64,000 bases of DNA from Streptomyces chartreusis (GCF_008704715.1 NZ_CP023689.1:3224001-3288000), one strand, 5' to 3'. Shown: positions 38,400 to 46,532, counted from the first letter of the stretch. Made by a program: numbers and translations. The notes: a model not told the origin generated them from the sequence alone.

Positions 38400-38449
38400 C
38401 CCGCAGTAACTGCGGCCGCGATTACCAAGATTTGGTAAAGCGCGGCCGC
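38400..38449. promoter_or_regulatory. Nested palindromes in the DUF6230/YbbN intergenic region
   Basis: First CCGCAG-taa-CTGCGG (38401-38415). Overlapping it, a long near-perfect palindrome: GCGGCCGCG (38412-38420), TTACCAA (38422-38428), gat, TTGGTAA (38432-38438), CGCGGCCGC (38441-38449). It could be a terminator for the ybbN gene 97 bases away, or an operator with core TTACCAA-gat-TTGGTAA. The intergenic region 37893-38545 contains no other feature I can support except the palindrome at 38265. Confidence 0.5.
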
Positions 38450-38545
38450 TCTGATGCTCTGTCGACAAATCTTTCACTCGCGCAACACGGGCCCGTGCGT
38501 TTAGTGACTGGTCAGAACGGGGCTCCCGCCCCGCTCACGGAACCC

Positions 38546-39520
38546 TCAGAACAGCGCACGCGCCAACGCCCTGCGAGCGGCCGCGACCCGGGGGTCGTCA
38601 CCGCCCACGACCTCGAAGAGCTCCAGGAGCCGGAGCCGTACGGTGTCCCGGTCGTCACCCACCGTGCGCTGCACGGTCTCGATGAGCCGGCCGAACGCGT
38701 CCTCGACGTGACCGCCCACCAGATCCAGGTCGGCGGCGGCGATCTGCGCCCGGGCGTCGGTGGGCCGATCGGCGGCCTCCTTGCGCACCTGCTGCGGGTC
38801 GGCGCCCTGCACGCGCTGGAGCAACTCGGCCTGGGCGAGACCGAGTTTCGCCTCCGAGTTCACCGGGTCCTGGCTCAGAACGCTCTTGTACGCCTGGACG
38901 GCACCGGCCAAGTCGCCCGCGTCCAGTGCCTGTACCGCGGCTTCGAGGAGGGCGTCGTAGGGACCGGCCGGCGCGGCGGGGGCGCTCTGGGCGCCGCCCG
39001 GCTCGGCGTCCGGGTCGACCGTGAGGCCGGTCAGGCCGAAGCGCTGCTCGGCTACGGCGACGAGCTGGTCGAGCGTCTCGCGGATCTGGGCCTCGCTCGC
39101 GGCGCCCTGGAAGAGGGGCAGCGCCTGTCCGGCGACGACCGCGAACACGGCGGGGATCCCCTGCACGCCGAACTGCTGCATCAGCATCTGGTTGGCGTCG
39201 ACGTCGATCTTGGCGAGGAGGAGGCGGCCGTTGTACTCGACGGTGAGTCGCTCGAGGAGCGGGCTCAGCTGCTTGCAGGGCTCGCACCACTCGGCCCAGA
39301 AGTCGATGACGACGGGCACCTCGGCGGAGCGCTGGAGTACCTCGCGCTCGAAGCCCGCCTCATCCACATCGATGACGAGGTCGGCGGGCGACACGGCACC
39401 GGCCCCGCCCTGCTGCGCGGTCTGGGCCCGCGCCTGCTCCGCCTTCGCCTTGGCCTCCTGGGCCGCCTTCACCGCGGCGAGGTCGACGACTCCGCTCATG
39501 GACATGTTCCGTGGCTGCAT
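38546..39520 (-). CDS. ybbN: YbbN/CnoX-type thioredoxin-TPR co-chaperone
   Basis: A 324-residue protein: a Gln/Ala/Lys-rich N-terminal segment (1-45), a thioredoxin domain with WCEPC (Cys79, Cys82), cis-Pro motif GIPAVFAV, and a C-terminal tetratricopeptide-type region (about 195-324, DAGDLAGAVQAYKSVLSQDPVNSEAKLGLA). The Glu-Pro centre in place of Gly-Pro suggests altered redox potential. YbbN-type proteins protect unfolded proteins and hand them to chaperones. ATG 39520 follows GGGGGAGG. Confidence 0.88.
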   Translation of the reverse strand: MQPRNMSMSGVVDLAAVKAAQEAKAKAEQARAQTAQQGGAGAVSPADLVIDVDEAGFEREVLQRSAEVPVVIDFWAEWCEPCKQLSPLLERLTVEYNGRLLLAKIDVDANQMLMQQFGVQGIPAVFAVVAGQALPLFQGAASEAQIRETLDQLVAVAEQRFGLTGLTVDPDAEPGGAQSAPAAPAGPYDALLEAAVQALDAGDLAGAVQAYKSVLSQDPVNSEAKLGLAQAELLQRVQGADPQQVRKEAADRPTDARAQIAAADLDLVGGHVEDAFGRLIETVQRTVGDDRDTVRLRLLELFEVVGGDDPRVAAARRALARALF

Positions 39521-39630
39521 GCGTCTATCCTCCCCCGTTCGGCGCGCACTGTGAAAAGCGGTCTGAAAGCCGGGCCCGGCAGGTGCTGTTCGGCGCCGGG
39601 TCCCCACCCCACGCCTGTGGTCGTCGCTTT

Positions 39631-39647
39631 CGCTACGAGTCGTAGCG
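39631..39647. promoter_or_regulatory. Perfect 17-bp operator between ybbN and tetR
   Basis: CGCTACGA-g-TCGTAGCG, perfectly symmetric, in the divergent region 111 bases before ybbN and 85 bases before the TetR gene. Size and position fit a TetR-family site, perhaps autoregulatory. Confidence 0.6.
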
Positions 39648-39731
39648 TAATGGCATCGGGCCCCCGCGGAACACCACCTTCCCGTGATCTCCCTCACGAC
39701 CGCACACGAACCGCCCGGTTATGGTCATGGG

Positions 39732-40370
39732 ATGCAGAGCCGCACCGCCGCCGCCCGTCCGGGACGCCCGCGCAGCGCCGCCGCTGACGCCGCGATCCTG
39801 GCGGCGACGCGTCAGGCGCTGGTCGAGCTGGGCTGGTCCAAGCTCACCCTCGGAGACGTGGCCACGCGCGCGGGGGTTGCGAAGACGACCCTGTATCGCC
39901 GCTGGTCGGGGAAGAACGAGCTGGTGGTGGACGCCGTCGCCGAGCTCTTCGACGAGCTGCGCCTGCCCGACCTGGGCAGCCTCGCCGCGGACATCGAGGG
40001 CGTGGTGCTCCAGTTCGCGGCGATCCTGGCCCGGCCGGAGGCAAAAAGTGGCCTGATGGCGGTGGTCGCGGAGTCGACCCGGGACGACGCGCTGCGCGAA
40101 CGCATCCGCGCGTCCATCGTCGACCGTCAGAAGCGGCTGGTGGTGGAGGGGCGGGCCCGGGCCCAGTGCCGGGGCGAACTGCCGCCGGAGACGGACCCCT
40201 CGGAGACCGCGCGCACGGTCGACCTCATCTTCGACATGGTCGCGGGCGCGGTGGTGCACCGCACGCTGGTGAGCAGTCACCCGGCGGACGAGGAGTGGGT
40301 GCGCGGCTTCACCCAGGTACTGCTGCTGGGGCTCACGGGAGCCGCCGCCGCGGAGTCGGCCGGGGACTGA
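39732..40370 (+). CDS. TetR-family transcriptional regulator
   Basis: A 212-residue regulator with N-terminal HTH (GDVATRAGVAKTTLYRRWSGKNELV) and a TetR_C-type ligand domain (ARTVDLIFDMVAGAVVHRTLV). ATG 39732 is 6 bases after TATGGT (39720-39725), indicating leaderless transcription. It lies opposite ybbN across a perfect 17-bp palindrome and convergent to icmA. The ligand is unknown. Confidence 0.9.
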   Translation: MQSRTAAARPGRPRSAAADAAILAATRQALVELGWSKLTLGDVATRAGVAKTTLYRRWSGKNELVVDAVAELFDELRLPDLGSLAADIEGVVLQFAAILARPEAKSGLMAVVAESTRDDALRERIRASIVDRQKRLVVEGRARAQCRGELPPETDPSETARTVDLIFDMVAGAVVHRTLVSSHPADEEWVRGFTQVLLLGLTGAAAAESAGD

Positions 40371-40383
40371 GAAGAACCGGGAC

Positions 40384-40408
40384 GGGAGGGCGGCCGGACC
40401 GCCCTCCC
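40384..40408. terminator. Bidirectional terminator between tetR and icmA
   Basis: Perfect 10-base arms GGGAGGGCGG / CCGCCCTCCC with loop ccgga between convergent genes. Confidence 0.75.
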
Positions 40409-40419
40409 CTCGGCGCGCG

Positions 40420-42120
40420 TCAGAAGCCCGCCGGCTCGGTGTACACCCCCCACTCGTCGCGCAGCACGTCGCAGATCTCGCCCAGGGTCGCCTCGGCGCG
40501 CACGGCCTCCAGCATCGGCTCGATCATGTTGGCGCCGCTGCGGGCGGCGGTCAGCATGGCGTCCAGCGCGGTGCGCACCGCGGCGTCGTCGCGGGCCGCC
40601 TTGCGCGTGGCCAGCACCCGGACCTGCTCGCGCTCCACCTCGTGGCTGACGCGGAGGATCTCCAGGTCACCGGTGACCGAACCGTGGTGGACGTTGACGC
40701 CGACGACCCGCTTGTCGCCCTTCTCCAGGGACCGCTGGTACTGGAAGGCGGACTCGGCGATCTCGCCGGTGAACCAGCCGTCCTCGATCCCGCGCAGGAT
40801 GCCGGAGGTGATCGGCCCGATGGGGTGCTGCCCGTCGGGGTGGGCGCGCAGCCCGCGCTCCTTTATCTGCTCGAAGATCTTCTCGGCGTCGGCCTCGATC
40901 CGGTCGGTGAGCTGCTCGACGTACCAGGAACCGCCCAGCGGGTCGGCCACGTTGGCGACGCCGGTCTCCTCCATGAGGACCTGCTGGGTGCGCAGGGCGA
41001 TCTCGGCGGCCTGCTCGGAGGGCAGCGCGAGGGTCTCGTCGAGGGCGTTGGTGTGCAGCGAGTTCGTCCCGCCGAGCACGGCCGCGAGTGCCTCCACGGC
41101 CGTACGCACCACGTTGTTGTACGGCTGCTGCGCGGTCAGCGAGACGCCGGCGGTCTGGGTGTGGAAGCGCAGCCACTGGGCCTTGTCGCTCTTCGCCCCG
41201 TACACGTCGCGCATCCAGCGCGCCCAGATGCGGCGGGCGGCGCGGAACTTGGCGATCTCCTCGAAGAAGTCGACGTGCGCGTCGAAGAAGAAGGACAGGC
41301 CGGGGGCGAAGACATCCACGTCGAGGCCGCGGGAGAGGCCCAGCTCGACGTACCCGAATCCGTCCGCCAGCGTGTACGCCAGCTCCTGCGCTGCCGTCGC
41401 CCCGGCCTCGCGGATGTGGTAGCCGGAGACGGAGAGCGGCTTGTAGGCGGGGATGCCGGCCGCGCAGTGCTCCATGAGGTCGCCGATGAGACGGAGGTGC
41501 GGCTCGGGCTGGAAGAGCCACTCCTTCTGGGCGATGTACTCCTTGAAGATGTCGGTCTGGAGCGTGCCGTTGAGGACGCCCGGGTCGACGCCCTGGCGCT
41601 CCGCCGCCACCAGGTACATGCAGAAGACGGGCACGGCCGGTCCGCTGATGGTCATGGACGTCGTCACATCGCCCAGCGGGATGTCCTTGAACAGGACCTC
41701 CATGTCGGCGGCCGAGTCGATGGCGACGCCGCAGTGACCGACCTCGCCGAGCGAGCGCCGGTCGTCGGAGTCGCGGCCCATGAGCGTCGGCATGTCGAAG
41801 GCGACCGAGAGACCGCCTCCGCCGTTGCCGAGGATCATCTTGTAGCGCTCGTTGGTCTGCTCGGCGTTCCCGAACCCGGCGAACTGCCGGATGGTCCACG
41901 TCCGCCCTCGGTAGCCGGTCGGATACAGCCCGCGGGTATAGGGGTACTCCCCGGGCCATCCGATCCGCTCGAAGCCCTCGTACTCGTCACCCGGTCGGGG
42001 CCCGTACACCGGCTCCACGGGGTCCCCGGAGAGCGTGGTGAAGTCACCGTCGCGCTTGCGCGCGGCGTCGTACCGGGCCTGCCAGCGGCGGCGGCCCTCC
42101 TCGATGGCGTCAGCGTCCAT
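40420..42120 (-). CDS. icmA: Isobutyryl-CoA mutase large subunit IcmA
   Basis: A 566-residue B12-dependent acyl-CoA mutase catalytic subunit interconverting isobutyryl-CoA and n-butyryl-CoA. Phe80 (RQFAGF) and Gln198 (YIAQKEW) replace the Tyr and Arg of methylmalonyl-CoA mutase, the known specificity signature of IcmA. RFHTQTAG, GGTNSLHTNALDE and NVADPLGGSWYVE are family motifs. The C-terminal B12 domain is absent, as expected; the small subunit IcmB is not in the window. It has its own leaderless promoter overlapped by a 24-bp palindrome. It supplies butyryl-CoA units from valine catabolism for polyketides. Confidence 0.95.
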   Translation of the reverse strand: MDADAIEEGRRRWQARYDAARKRDGDFTTLSGDPVEPVYGPRPGDEYEGFERIGWPGEYPYTRGLYPTGYRGRTWTIRQFAGFGNAEQTNERYKMILGNGGGGLSVAFDMPTLMGRDSDDRRSLGEVGHCGVAIDSAADMEVLFKDIPLGDVTTSMTISGPAVPVFCMYLVAAERQGVDPGVLNGTLQTDIFKEYIAQKEWLFQPEPHLRLIGDLMEHCAAGIPAYKPLSVSGYHIREAGATAAQELAYTLADGFGYVELGLSRGLDVDVFAPGLSFFFDAHVDFFEEIAKFRAARRIWARWMRDVYGAKSDKAQWLRFHTQTAGVSLTAQQPYNNVVRTAVEALAAVLGGTNSLHTNALDETLALPSEQAAEIALRTQQVLMEETGVANVADPLGGSWYVEQLTDRIEADAEKIFEQIKERGLRAHPDGQHPIGPITSGILRGIEDGWFTGEIAESAFQYQRSLEKGDKRVVGVNVHHGSVTGDLEILRVSHEVEREQVRVLATRKAARDDAAVRTALDAMLTAARSGANMIEPMLEAVRAEATLGEICDVLRDEWGVYTEPAGF

Positions 42121-42127
42121 ACCTACG

Positions 42128-42157
42128 AATTTACTAGGACGTCCAAGTAAATGTCGA
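42128..42157 (-). promoter_or_regulatory. Leaderless icmA promoter overlapped by a 24-bp palindrome
   Basis: On the minus strand: TCGACA (plus 42152-42157), an 18-base spacer and TAAATT (plus 42128-42133), 7 bases before ATG. Bases 42129-42152 read ATTTACT, A, GGACGTCC, A, AGTAAAT: arms and core are perfectly symmetric with one mismatched pair (A/A). An operator filling the whole spacer implies tight repression. Confidence 0.7.
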
Positions 42158-42163
42158 TGGGGG

Positions 42164-42189
42164 ACCGCCGTACGCGTGCGTACGGCGGT
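42164..42189. terminator. Terminator between DUF3817 gene and icmA
   Basis: Arms ACCGCCGTACGC (42164-42175) and GCGTACGGCGGT (42178-42189) form an 11-bp stem with a 4-base loop. It separates icmA transcription from the upstream DUF3817 gene. Confidence 0.7.
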
Positions 42190-42193
42190 GCGG

Positions 42194-42526
42194 TCAGGCC
42201 TTGGCGACGGCCGGGGCGGGCTCCCCGATCAGGGGTTCCACGTCGTGTGTGACTTTGCGCTCGACGAAGAAGGCGGCCAGCGGGATGGTCCCGGAGAGCA
42301 GCACCCACAGCAGCTTGCCGAACGACCACTTCGCCTTGGAACCGAGGTCGAAGGCGAAGACCAGGTAGATGATGTAGAGGAAGCCGTGCACCTGGGAGAC
42401 GGCGAAGGTGACGTCCTCGCCCATGTCGAAGCCGTACTTGAACACCATGCAGGTGCACAGCACGAGCAGCATGACGGCGGTGACGTAGGCCATCACCCGG
42501 TAGCGGGTCAGGACGCTCTTCTTCAT
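42194..42526 (-). CDS. DUF3817 family membrane protein
   Basis: A 110-residue protein with three predicted helices and the conserved VHGFLYIIYL segment. ATG 42526 is preceded by TACGCT (plus 42534-42539) at 7 bases, so the message is probably leaderless. A paralogue lies at 53391-53735; the two flank the pigment locus. Function unknown; DUF3817 proteins are small integral membrane proteins. Confidence 0.85.
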   Translation of the reverse strand: MKKSVLTRYRVMAYVTAVMLLVLCTCMVFKYGFDMGEDVTFAVSQVHGFLYIIYLVFAFDLGSKAKWSFGKLLWVLLSGTIPLAAFFVERKVTHDVEPLIGEPAPAVAKA

Positions 42527-42569
42527 GGGGAAGAGCGTAACCACCGGTTCCGGGAGATCTTGCCCCGGG

Positions 42570-43079
42570 TCAGCTCTCCTCGAAGTCGTGCGCCGAGACC
42601 CTGAGGGGGCGCAGCATCGCGAAGATCTCCGCGCACTCCTCGGCGTCGTACGCCCCGAGCCCGAAGTCCATCGCCATCAGGTCGCGGGTGGCCGCCTCGA
42701 CCACCTCGCGGCCCTTGGCGGTGATCGAGGCGAGCGTGCCGCGCCCGTCGTTGGGGTTGGGCCGCTTGTCCACCAGGCCCGACTTCACCAGCCGGTCCAC
42801 GGTGTTCGTCACGGACGTGGGGTGCACCATGAGCCGCTCGCCGATCTTGGACATCGGCAGCTCGCCGGCCTTGGAGAAGTTGAGCAGCACCAGCGCCTCG
42901 TACCGCGCGAACGTCAGGCCGTAGGGCTTGACCACCGCGTCGACCTCGGCGAGCAGGATCTGCTGGGCGCGCATGATCGACGTGATGGCGGCCATGGAGG
43001 GCACGTTCCCCCAGCGCTGCTTCCAGAGCTCGTCGGCGCGGGCGATGGGATCGAAGGGAAGGCTGAGCGGCTTCGGCAC
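42570..43079 (-). CDS. MarR-family transcriptional regulator
   Basis: A 169-residue MarR protein with winged helix MSKIGERLMVHPTSVTNTVDRLVKSGLV and wing RPNPNDGRGTLASIT. The start is GTG 43079, 7 bases after TAAGGT (plus 43087-43092), hence leaderless; CTGACC sits 17 bases upstream of that box and ACCGGCCGGT (43092-43101) overlaps the promoter as a possible autoregulatory site. Candidate regulator of icmA or DUF3817. Confidence 0.9.
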   Translation of the reverse strand: MPKPLSLPFDPIARADELWKQRWGNVPSMAAITSIMRAQQILLAEVDAVVKPYGLTFARYEALVLLNFSKAGELPMSKIGERLMVHPTSVTNTVDRLVKSGLVDKRPNPNDGRGTLASITAKGREVVEAATRDLMAMDFGLGAYDAEECAEIFAMLRPLRVSAHDFEES

Positions 43080-43086
43080 GCGACCG

Positions 43087-43115
43087 ACCTTACCGGCCGG
43101 TCACATGCTGGTCAG
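43087..43115 (-). promoter_or_regulatory. Leaderless marR promoter with ACCGGCCGGT dyad
   Basis: Minus strand: CTGACC (plus 43110-43115), 17-base spacer, TAAGGT (plus 43087-43092), 7 bases to GTG. The 10-base dyad ACCGGCCGGT at 43092-43101 abuts the -10 box. Confidence 0.55.
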
Positions 43116-43140
43116 CCCTGTCTCGCCTTTCGGTCGGTAT

Positions 43141-43158
43141 CGGCACCGCCCGGTGCCG
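43141..43158 (-). terminator. Terminator after the P450-ABM pair
   Basis: CGGCACCG-cc-CGGTGCCG, 4 bases beyond the stop of the ABM gene on the minus strand. Confidence 0.6.
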
Positions 43159-43162
43159 TTGT

Positions 43163-43489
43163 TCACTGCGGGGCCATCTCCTTCACCTGGAAGACGCCGG
43201 TCCAGCGGTCGTCGTGCAGGCAGGCGTTCATCGGCTCGACCAGATTCCGGTGGGCATCGGCCGTACGCCAGCGGCCGATGGCGTCGAGGTCGGCCCACTC
43301 GCTGGTGAGCAGCCACTGGGCCGGGTCGTCCAGGGAACGGCACAGCTGTTCGCCGAGGTGCCCGGGGAACCGCTCCGCCCCCGCACGCACGTCCTGGTAC
43401 GACCGTACGAACTCCGCCTCCATCCCGTCGCGCACGCGCAGCAGCCGGATCACCCGTACCCGCGCCGGGGCCGAGGCCGGCGCGGTCAT
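43163..43489 (-). CDS. ABM-type monooxygenase/cyclase-like protein of the pigment cluster
   Basis: A 108-residue ferredoxin-like antibiotic-biosynthesis-monooxygenase domain. FPGHLGEQLCRSLDDPAQWLLTSEW closely resembles the N-terminal part of the WhiE-ORFI homologue at 51698-52807 (IPGHLGDQVCQSVENPSQW), so the two are paralogues within one cluster. ATG 43489 overlaps the P450 stop (ATGA), indicating coupled expression. Probably helps oxidise or shape the polyketide. Confidence 0.75.
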   Translation of the reverse strand: MTAPASAPARVRVIRLLRVRDGMEAEFVRSYQDVRAGAERFPGHLGEQLCRSLDDPAQWLLTSEWADLDAIGRWRTADAHRNLVEPMNACLHDDRWTGVFQVKEMAPQ

Positions 43490-44754
43490 GACGGGTCGAG
43501 GACGACGGGCAGCTCCGCCAGTCCGCGGAAGGCGGGGAACGGCACGGTCATCCAGCGCGCGTCCTCGGGGGCGCCGACGAGGGCCATCCGGGGGTGCCGG
43601 GCGAAGAGCGTGCCGAGGGCGATCTGCATCTCCAGCCGGGCCAGGGGCGCGCCGACGCAGTAGTGCGGGCCGTAGCCGAAGGCGAGGTGCGTGGCCTGGA
43701 CGTTCGGGCGCCGGACGTCCAGCTCGTTCGGGGCGGTGAACATCTCCGGGTCGCGGTTGGCCCCGGTGATCGAGATCTGCACGAGCGCGCCCTTGGGGAT
43801 GAGCGTGTCCCGGATGACGACGTCTTCCTTGGCGTGCCGGAACGTGGAGTTCTCGACCGAGGTCTCGAACCGGAAGATCTCCTCGATCGCCGCGTTCATC
43901 GCGCTCGCGTCCCGCAGGGCCAGTTCCTTCTGGTCCGGCCGGCTGAGCAGGTGGTGGACCGCGTTCCCGATCTGGTACGCCGTCGACTTGTGGCCCGCGA
44001 AGAGCAGCACCCACGCCGTCGAGACGAGTTCGTGGTCGGTGAGCGAGCCCTCCTGGTCCTGAGCGGTGACCAGCGCGCTGAGCAGACCGCCGTCCGGCTC
44101 GCTGCGCTTGCGCGCACACAGGTCCACCAGATAGTCGCGGAGATTTCCCTCGGCGATCTCCAGTTTCGCGCGCGCCTCCGGACCGAATCCGGTCTGTGCG
44201 ACGGTGGCGGACCATTCCTGCGCCTGTTTCCGCTCGTTCTCCGGGACGCCCAGGAGTTCACAGATCACCTGGAGCGGAAGCGGGAAACAGAATTCCGGGA
44301 GGAGATTCACCGGCCCGGTCGTCGGGCACCGGTCGAGCAGTTCGTCGGTGATCTGCTGGACGCGGGTCCGCAGCGATTCCACCCGCTTCGGGGTGAAGGT
44401 GTTGCCGACGATCCGGCGGAGCCTGGTGTGCTTCGGCGGGTCCGAGAAGAGCATGTTGTCGTCCAGCGCGATCGACGAGTCACCGAAGATGCGGTGGTAG
44501 GCGTCGATGGCGCCGTACATGTCCTTGCTCAGCCGGGGGTCGGCGAGCGCGGCACGGGCGTCGTCATAACGCGTGATCAGGTACGTCTGCACCCCGTGCG
44601 GCGGCGACAGCGGGCACACGGGCGCGCTCTCGCGCAGCGCGGCGTAGACGGGGTGCGGGTTGGCGCGGAACTCCCGGCTGCACGACGAGGCCGCTGCCGC
44701 GGCCTCTTCGGGCGACAGTGCCTCGGATTCCTCGGATGCGAACGCTTGCGTCAT
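43486..44754 (-). CDS. Cytochrome P450 of the pigment cluster
   Basis: A 422-residue bacterial class I P450. Heme-ligand motif FGYGPHYCVGAPLAR (Cys about 366), ExxR in AIEEIFRFE, and I-helix LLFAGHKSTAYQI, in which His-Lys replace the more usual His-Asp/Glu before the conserved Ser/Thr. ATG 44754 is preceded by GGGGACC, a weak site. It is divergent from the FAD hydroxylase and coupled to the ABM gene. No ferredoxin gene is adjacent. P450s are not part of the canonical whiE set as I know it. Confidence 0.92.
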   Translation of the reverse strand: MTQAFASEESEALSPEEAAAAASSCSREFRANPHPVYAALRESAPVCPLSPPHGVQTYLITRYDDARAALADPRLSKDMYGAIDAYHRIFGDSSIALDDNMLFSDPPKHTRLRRIVGNTFTPKRVESLRTRVQQITDELLDRCPTTGPVNLLPEFCFPLPLQVICELLGVPENERKQAQEWSATVAQTGFGPEARAKLEIAEGNLRDYLVDLCARKRSEPDGGLLSALVTAQDQEGSLTDHELVSTAWVLLFAGHKSTAYQIGNAVHHLLSRPDQKELALRDASAMNAAIEEIFRFETSVENSTFRHAKEDVVIRDTLIPKGALVQISITGANRDPEMFTAPNELDVRRPNVQATHLAFGYGPHYCVGAPLARLEMQIALGTLFARHPRMALVGAPEDARWMTVPFPAFRGLAELPVVLDPS

Positions 44755-44900
44755 GACTGGTCCCCGGGTCGGCGTGAATTTACGGTCGGTCAGAGCCACC
44801 GTTTCCCGGGCCGTACCGCGCCGCAAACGGCGCTGCGCCATATGGGTCGGCTCGCCGCAACACGTATATGTGGCAGCCCGACTTGGTAAACATCGACCTC

Positions 44901-46532
44901 GTGAGCGGACACCAAGCGGAATCTGTACCAGTTCTCATCGTCGGCGGATCCCTGGTGGGTCTTTCCACTTCGGTTTTCCTGGGCCGCCTCGGTATCGAGC
45001 ACATGCTCGTGGAACGCCATGCCGCGACATCGACGCACCCACGTGGCCGCGGCAACAACGTGCGCACCATGGAGATCTACCGGACCGCCGGTCTGGAGTC
45101 ACGCATCCGGGACGCGGCCCGCGTCCTCTCCGGCAACGACGGCATCCTCCAGGTGAACACCCTCGCCGGGGAGCAACGCCGGTGGATCATCGGGGACATC
45201 TCCGGCGGCATGGACATCTCCCGGGTGAGTTCCTCGGACTGGTGCCTGTGCAGCCAGAACGATCTCGAACCGGTGCTCCTCGACTACACCCGCGAGCAGG
45301 GTGCCGACATCCGCTTCCACTCGGAGCTGCTCTCCTTCGCCGAGCACGGGGACGGCGTCGAGGCCCGGATCAGGAACCGCGACACCGGTGAGACGTACAC
45401 GGTGAACGCCCAGTACCTGGTGGCCGCCGACGGACCCCGCAGCCCCATCCGGGGTCACCTGGGCATCGGCCAGTCGGGGCCGGGCGAGCTGTTCCACAAC
45501 GTCAGCGTCACGTTCCGCAGCCGGGCCCTGAAGGACCACGTCGGAAAGAAACGATTCGTCGTCTGCTACGTCACCGACCCCGAGGGCGAGGGCGCCCTGC
45601 TGCCGGTGGACAACGAGGAACGCTGGGTGATCCACGTGCCCTGGCGCCCCGACCGGCGCGAGGAGCTGGAGGACTTCACCGACGAACGGCTCGCGGCACA
45701 CATCCGGGCCGCCGTCGGCGTCCCCGACATCGACGTCGAGATCACCGGCAAGGCACCCTGGCACGCCTCCAAGCGGGTCGCCGACAGCTACGGCGAGGGC
45801 CGGGTCTTCCTGGCCGGCGACTCGGCCCACGAGATGCCGCCCACCGGGGCGTTCGGCTCGAACACCGGTATCCAGGACGGTCACAACCTCGCCTGGAAGC
45901 TCGCCGCGGTGCTGCACGGCTGGGCCTGCACGTCCCTGCTCGACACCTACGAGCTCGAACGCCGGCCCGTCGCCCTCGCGACCGGCACGCGCGCGTGCGT
46001 GCAGGCGGCCGACGAGCAGCACCCGGGCTTCTCCCCCGGCGCCGGACGCAACGACGATCCGGGGGACCTGATGACGGTCGCCCTGTGCTACCGGTACGCG
46101 TCCACCGCCGTGGTCGGTGCCCAGCCGGAGCGGCCGATCGTCCCCGACGCCTTCCAGCTCGGCGGCGAGCCGGGAAGCCGCGCGCCCCACATGTGGGTCA
46201 TGCGAGGCGGCACCAGGATCTCCACGCTCGATCTGTACGAGCGCTCCTTCGTGCTGCTCGCCGGCTCCGGCGGGCAGAAGTGGCGGACCGCCGTGGAGCG
46301 GGCCTCCGCGAACCTGGGCGTCCCCATCGAGGCGTACCTGGTGGGAACCGGCCCCGATCACGACCTGGTCCCCGAACCGGACGCCGACTGGGCGGAGCTG
46401 CACGGCACGTCCGAGGACGGTGCCGTGCTGATGCGCCCCGACGGCTTCGTCGCCTGGCGGGCGGACGCGGCGATGCCGGACGCCGACCGCGTGCTGACGA
46501 ACGTGATGCAGGGCGTGCTCTGCCGGGACTGA
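44901..46532 (+). CDS. FAD-dependent aromatic hydroxylase (WhiE-ORFVIII/TcmG type)
   Basis: A 543-residue flavoprotein monooxygenase: Rossmann motif VPVLIVGGSLVGLSTSVFLG, the DG motif YLVAADGPRSPIRG and FAD motif GRVFLAGDSAHEMPPTGAFG, then a thioredoxin-like C-terminal domain. It would hydroxylate the polyketide aromatic core using NAD(P)H and oxygen. GTG 44901 is chosen because homologues begin just before VPVLIVGG and TAAACA lies 8 bases upstream; ATG 44868 is in frame. In canonical whiE this gene is divergent next to ORFI; here it is at the opposite end of the cluster. Confidence 0.9.
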   Translation: MSGHQAESVPVLIVGGSLVGLSTSVFLGRLGIEHMLVERHAATSTHPRGRGNNVRTMEIYRTAGLESRIRDAARVLSGNDGILQVNTLAGEQRRWIIGDISGGMDISRVSSSDWCLCSQNDLEPVLLDYTREQGADIRFHSELLSFAEHGDGVEARIRNRDTGETYTVNAQYLVAADGPRSPIRGHLGIGQSGPGELFHNVSVTFRSRALKDHVGKKRFVVCYVTDPEGEGALLPVDNEERWVIHVPWRPDRREELEDFTDERLAAHIRAAVGVPDIDVEITGKAPWHASKRVADSYGEGRVFLAGDSAHEMPPTGAFGSNTGIQDGHNLAWKLAAVLHGWACTSLLDTYELERRPVALATGTRACVQAADEQHPGFSPGAGRNDDPGDLMTVALCYRYASTAVVGAQPERPIVPDAFQLGGEPGSRAPHMWVMRGGTRISTLDLYERSFVLLAGSGGQKWRTAVERASANLGVPIEAYLVGTGPDHDLVPEPDADWAELHGTSEDGAVLMRPDGFVAWRADAAMPDADRVLTNVMQGVLCRD

